Of a DNA stretch of 64,000 nt, positions 61,942 through 64,000 are shown in pieces. Location of the stretch: the NCBI GenBank assembly GCA_902538085.1, contig CACBDV010000002.1:62001-126000 (forward strand), in the 5' to 3' direction. This DNA comes from an uncultured Alphaproteobacteria bacterium. GTDB lineage: Bacteria; Pseudomonadota; Alphaproteobacteria; HIMB59. The notes under the pieces were generated by a model. The model saw only the letters and a list, made by a program, of their open reading frames with translations, did no database searches and was not told the DNA's origin. The translations under genes and the position numbers were made by a program. Position 1 is the stretch's first letter. Each line of letters opens with the position of its first letter.

Positions 61942-63168
61942 ATGCTCAAAATATTTTATATTTTAATTTTAATCTTTTATGCGAATGTCAGTTTTTCTGA
62001 TACTAAAGAAACCTATAAACAATTAAGTATTTTCAACGAAGTTTATAACCGAGTAAAAAATCAATATGTTGAAGAGGTGACTGATAAAGAGTTAATTGAA
62101 AAAGCTTTGAATGGAATGCTACAGGCTCTTGATCCTCATTCAAGTTTTATGAGTGAAGAAATTTATAAAGAAATGCAGATGGACACGTCAGGTTCTTTTG
62201 GTGGATTAGGGATCGAAATCACAACAGATAAAGGGTTCATAAAAGTGGTTTCTCCAATTGACGATACCCCTGCCTATAAAGCTGGAATTTTAGCTGGAGA
62301 TTACATAACGCATTTAGATGGCACATCAGTAGTCGATATGACTTTAAAGGAAGCAATTGATATTATGAAAGGTGAACCAGGGACCACAATAACTTTAACA
62401 ATTTTTAGATCTTCCGAAGATCCATTCGATGTCGATATTAAAAGAGATATAATTAAAGTTGCATCTGTTAAACATCGTTTGATTAACGATGTAGGATACA
62501 TAAGAATAATTCAATTTAATGAGCAAACAACAACAGGATTAAAAAAAAGTATAAAAGAACTTGAAGATGGTACTGATGCTCCAATTGGTTATGTTCTGGA
62601 TTTAAGAAATAATCCAGGGGGATTATTAAATGAGTCTGTATCAGTTACAGATATGTTCCTTGATAAAGGAGAAATAGTTTCAATCAGAGGAAGAGAAAAG
62701 AGAGATGTTCAAGTTTACTCTGCTAAAAAAGGAGATCTAATTAATGGAAAACCATTGATTATATTAATCAATGAGGGTTCTGCTTCGGCATCTGAAATTG
62801 TTGCTGGTGCATTACAAGATCATGATAGAGCAGTAATTATGGGTATAAAGTCATTTGGAAAAGGTTCTGTGCAAACCATTATACCTATTGACAGCGGTGC
62901 AATCAGACTCACCATCGCAAAGTATTACACACCAAGTGGGGATTCAATACAAGCAGTTGGTATTGAGCCGGATGTTGTTGTGCCTAGAGCTGAACTAAAT
63001 GTGATTGATAGTAACTTTACGTTTAGAGAGTCAGATTATCGAGAAGCTTTAGATAATGAGACAAATGAAGAAAGTGAGGAGGAAGAGTCCACTGATGATA
63101 TTCTTGAAAGAGATTATCAGCTATCTCGTGCCATTGATGCAGTCAAAACCATAGCTGTATTAAATTAA
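61942..63168 (+). CDS. ctpA: Carboxy-terminal processing protease CtpA (S41 family)
   Basis: This 408-residue periplasmic serine protease from the ATG at 61942 has a signal peptide (MLKIFYILILIFYANVSFS). A longer frame from 61858 would run into rsfS. A PDZ domain (GSFGGLGIEITTDKGFIKVVSPIDDTPAYKAG, read in parts) is followed by the catalytic Ser in GSASASEIVAGAL and Lys in SFGKGSVQT. An acidic tail precedes the end. CtpA trims envelope proteins and cell-wall hydrolases. Its stop overlaps rppH by 1 nt. Confidence 0.95.
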   Translation: MLKIFYILILIFYANVSFSDTKETYKQLSIFNEVYNRVKNQYVEEVTDKELIEKALNGMLQALDPHSSFMSEEIYKEMQMDTSGSFGGLGIEITTDKGFIKVVSPIDDTPAYKAGILAGDYITHLDGTSVVDMTLKEAIDIMKGEPGTTITLTIFRSSEDPFDVDIKRDIIKVASVKHRLINDVGYIRIIQFNEQTTTGLKKSIKELEDGTDAPIGYVLDLRNNPGGLLNESVSVTDMFLDKGEIVSIRGREKRDVQVYSAKKGDLINGKPLIILINEGSASASEIVAGALQDHDRAVIMGIKSFGKGSVQTIIPIDSGAIRLTIAKYYTPSGDSIQAVGIEPDVVVPRAELNVIDSNFTFRESDYREALDNETNEESEEEESTDDILERDYQLSRAIDAVKTIAVLN

Positions 63169-63641
63169 TGAAAATAAACCCCAAAGATTATCGACCAAAT
63201 GTTGGTATGATGATTATTAATCAAAATAAAGAAATATTTGTTGGAAAAAGAATAGACCACCCTTCAGAATTTTGGCAAATGCCACAAGGTGGGATTGATC
63301 CCAAAGAAAAATCTGAAGTGGCAGCTCTTAGAGAAATGGAAGAAGAGGTTGGTATTAAAAAAAATAAAGTTAAATTAATCTCACAGAGCAAAGACTGGTA
63401 TTACTATTCTTTACCTAAAGACTTATCAAAAACTCTTTGGAAAGGTAAATTCAAAGGTCAGCGTCAAAAATGGTTCTTGTATGAATTTAAAGGCAGTGAG
63501 AAAGATATAAATATTGAAACATCTCACCCTGAATTTTCTGATTATAAATGGGTTAAACCAGATTTTTTAGTTCCCAACATAGTGCCTTTTAAAAAAGTAA
63601 TTTACGAAAAACTATTAAAAGAATTTAAAGACTATTTATAA
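63168..63641 (+). CDS. rppH: RNA pyrophosphohydrolase RppH
   Basis: This 157-residue NUDIX enzyme removes diphosphate from mRNA 5' ends to start decay. YRPNVGMMIINQNKEIFVGKR, WQMPQGGIDPKEK and the NUDIX box REMEEEVGI are complete, and the late HPEFSDYKWV fits RppH. It ends 10 nt inside the convergent atpC gene. Confidence 0.94.
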   Translation: MKINPKDYRPNVGMMIINQNKEIFVGKRIDHPSEFWQMPQGGIDPKEKSEVAALREMEEEVGIKKNKVKLISQSKDWYYYSLPKDLSKTLWKGKFKGQRQKWFLYEFKGSEKDINIETSHPEFSDYKWVKPDFLVPNIVPFKKVIYEKLLKEFKDYL

Positions 63642-63997
63642 GGCGGATTATTTACCACTTGTTCAAACGTACCCAAAGCAGTTTCATTACCCTCTAGTTC
63701 TTGATAGGTTTTAGATTGTTGGTAGTTAGAGCTATTAACATCAGACAATGGCTCTATTTGATCTACTAAGACCTCACAAACCTTTTCTTTAAGCATAACC
63801 AAACCACCTGACACAAAGAAACTCTCATCAACCTTGTTTGAAGACATAATTGCCATTTGACCAGGTCGCAAAGAACTGATGAACGGAGAATGATTAGGCA
63901 TTGCAGCAAAATCACCCTCTGCTCCTGGCAAAACTGCCATTTCAACTTCTTTTTCAAAAATCACTTTTTGAGGGGATACGACCTTCAAATTAATCAT
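63632..63997 (-). CDS. atpC: ATP synthase epsilon subunit
   Basis: This 121-residue F1 epsilon subunit starts INLKVVSPQKVIFEKEVEMAVLPGAEGDFAAMPNHSPFIS, the beta-sandwich signature. It is short at the C-terminus, with the inhibitory helices reduced, as in some alphaproteobacteria. It is the last gene of an atp operon that should continue past the right edge of the window. Confidence 0.94.
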   Translation of the reverse strand: MINLKVVSPQKVIFEKEVEMAVLPGAEGDFAAMPNHSPFISSLRPGQMAIMSSNKVDESFFVSGGLVMLKEKVCEVLVDQIEPLSDVNSSNYQQSKTYQELEGNETALGTFEQVVNNPPYK

Positions 63998-64000
63998 AAC

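Overview
The window is a gene-dense, strongly AT-rich (by eye about 30% G+C) bacterial chromosome segment. It has short intergenic gaps, many 1-40 nt gene overlaps, frequent TTG/GTG starts, and no rRNA, tRNA, insertion sequence, phage or CRISPR signal that I could see. The gene content points to a streamlined marine alphaproteobacterium of the SAR11/HIMB59 type. The clues are a DMSP demethylase homologue, betaine-type ABC transport, an Irr-like Fur protein, a Zur-box-controlled znu locus, and the alphaproteobacterial order rplU-rpmA-obgE-proB-proA-nadD-rsfS-ctpA-rppH. The lineage is an inference; no marker RNA is present to confirm it.

Layout. 1-740: groES/groEL behind a perfect CIRCE element. 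0.9-9.2 kb: a NADH-dehydrogenase-like/SelD fusion, CcdA plus a VTT membrane protein, a CDP-alcohol phosphatidyltransferase, and a leftward operon (MFS, EamA, NUDIX, amino-acid dehydrogenase, membrane protein). 9-16.6 kb: a 27-residue basic micro-protein, MsrB, BioY, transaldolase, a phosphatase with a Cys4 micro-protein, a strong candidate small RNA, exonuclease I, RmlA/CBS and an SbmA/BacA-type transporter. 16.7-26.9 kb: CysE, then a rightward run built around methylated onium compounds: a ProV/ProX/ProW-type ABC transporter, a YeiH-type exporter, DmdA, an MFS transporter, RidA, and a 2-oxoglutarate dioxygenase overlapping an HD-domain oxygenase that together look like TmpA/TmpB (trimethylaminoethylphosphonate to glycine betaine plus phosphate).

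26.9-30.1 kb is a very AT-rich patch with a UbiA-family prenyltransferase, a methyltransferase and a 627-residue membrane protein, probably envelope-related. 30.2-31.9 kb is glnK-amtB with an intrinsic terminator. 32-41.5 kb runs leftward: SOUL protein, SH3 protein, GMC (choline-dehydrogenase-like) oxidoreductase, photolyase/cryptochrome, ABC-2 exporter, EamA, AlaX, a coupled 57-residue membrane protein, a PIF1-like helicase and PncC/CinA. 41.6-47.1 kb runs rightward: a 27-residue membrane micro-protein, class III aminotransferase, aquaporin, KatG and a TrpF-like protein. 47.1-51.2 kb is a leftward overlapping folate operon (pabB-pabA-pabC-folP-folB-folK). 51.3-56.4 kb is metal homeostasis: an iron-binding ABC protein, an Irr-like regulator, and znuA divergent from znuC-znuB-zur with two tandem Zur boxes between them.

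56.4-64 kb is housekeeping: L21 with a Lys/Ala/Glu tail, L27, ObgE, ProB, ProA, a 137-residue protein that may be a decayed half of an aldehyde dehydrogenase, NadD, RsfS, CtpA, RppH, and convergent AtpC. The items most worth following up are the TmpAB-like pair in its onium-compound context, the 60-nt pyrimidine-loop RNA at about 12.0 kb, and several micro-proteins missed by length cut-offs.
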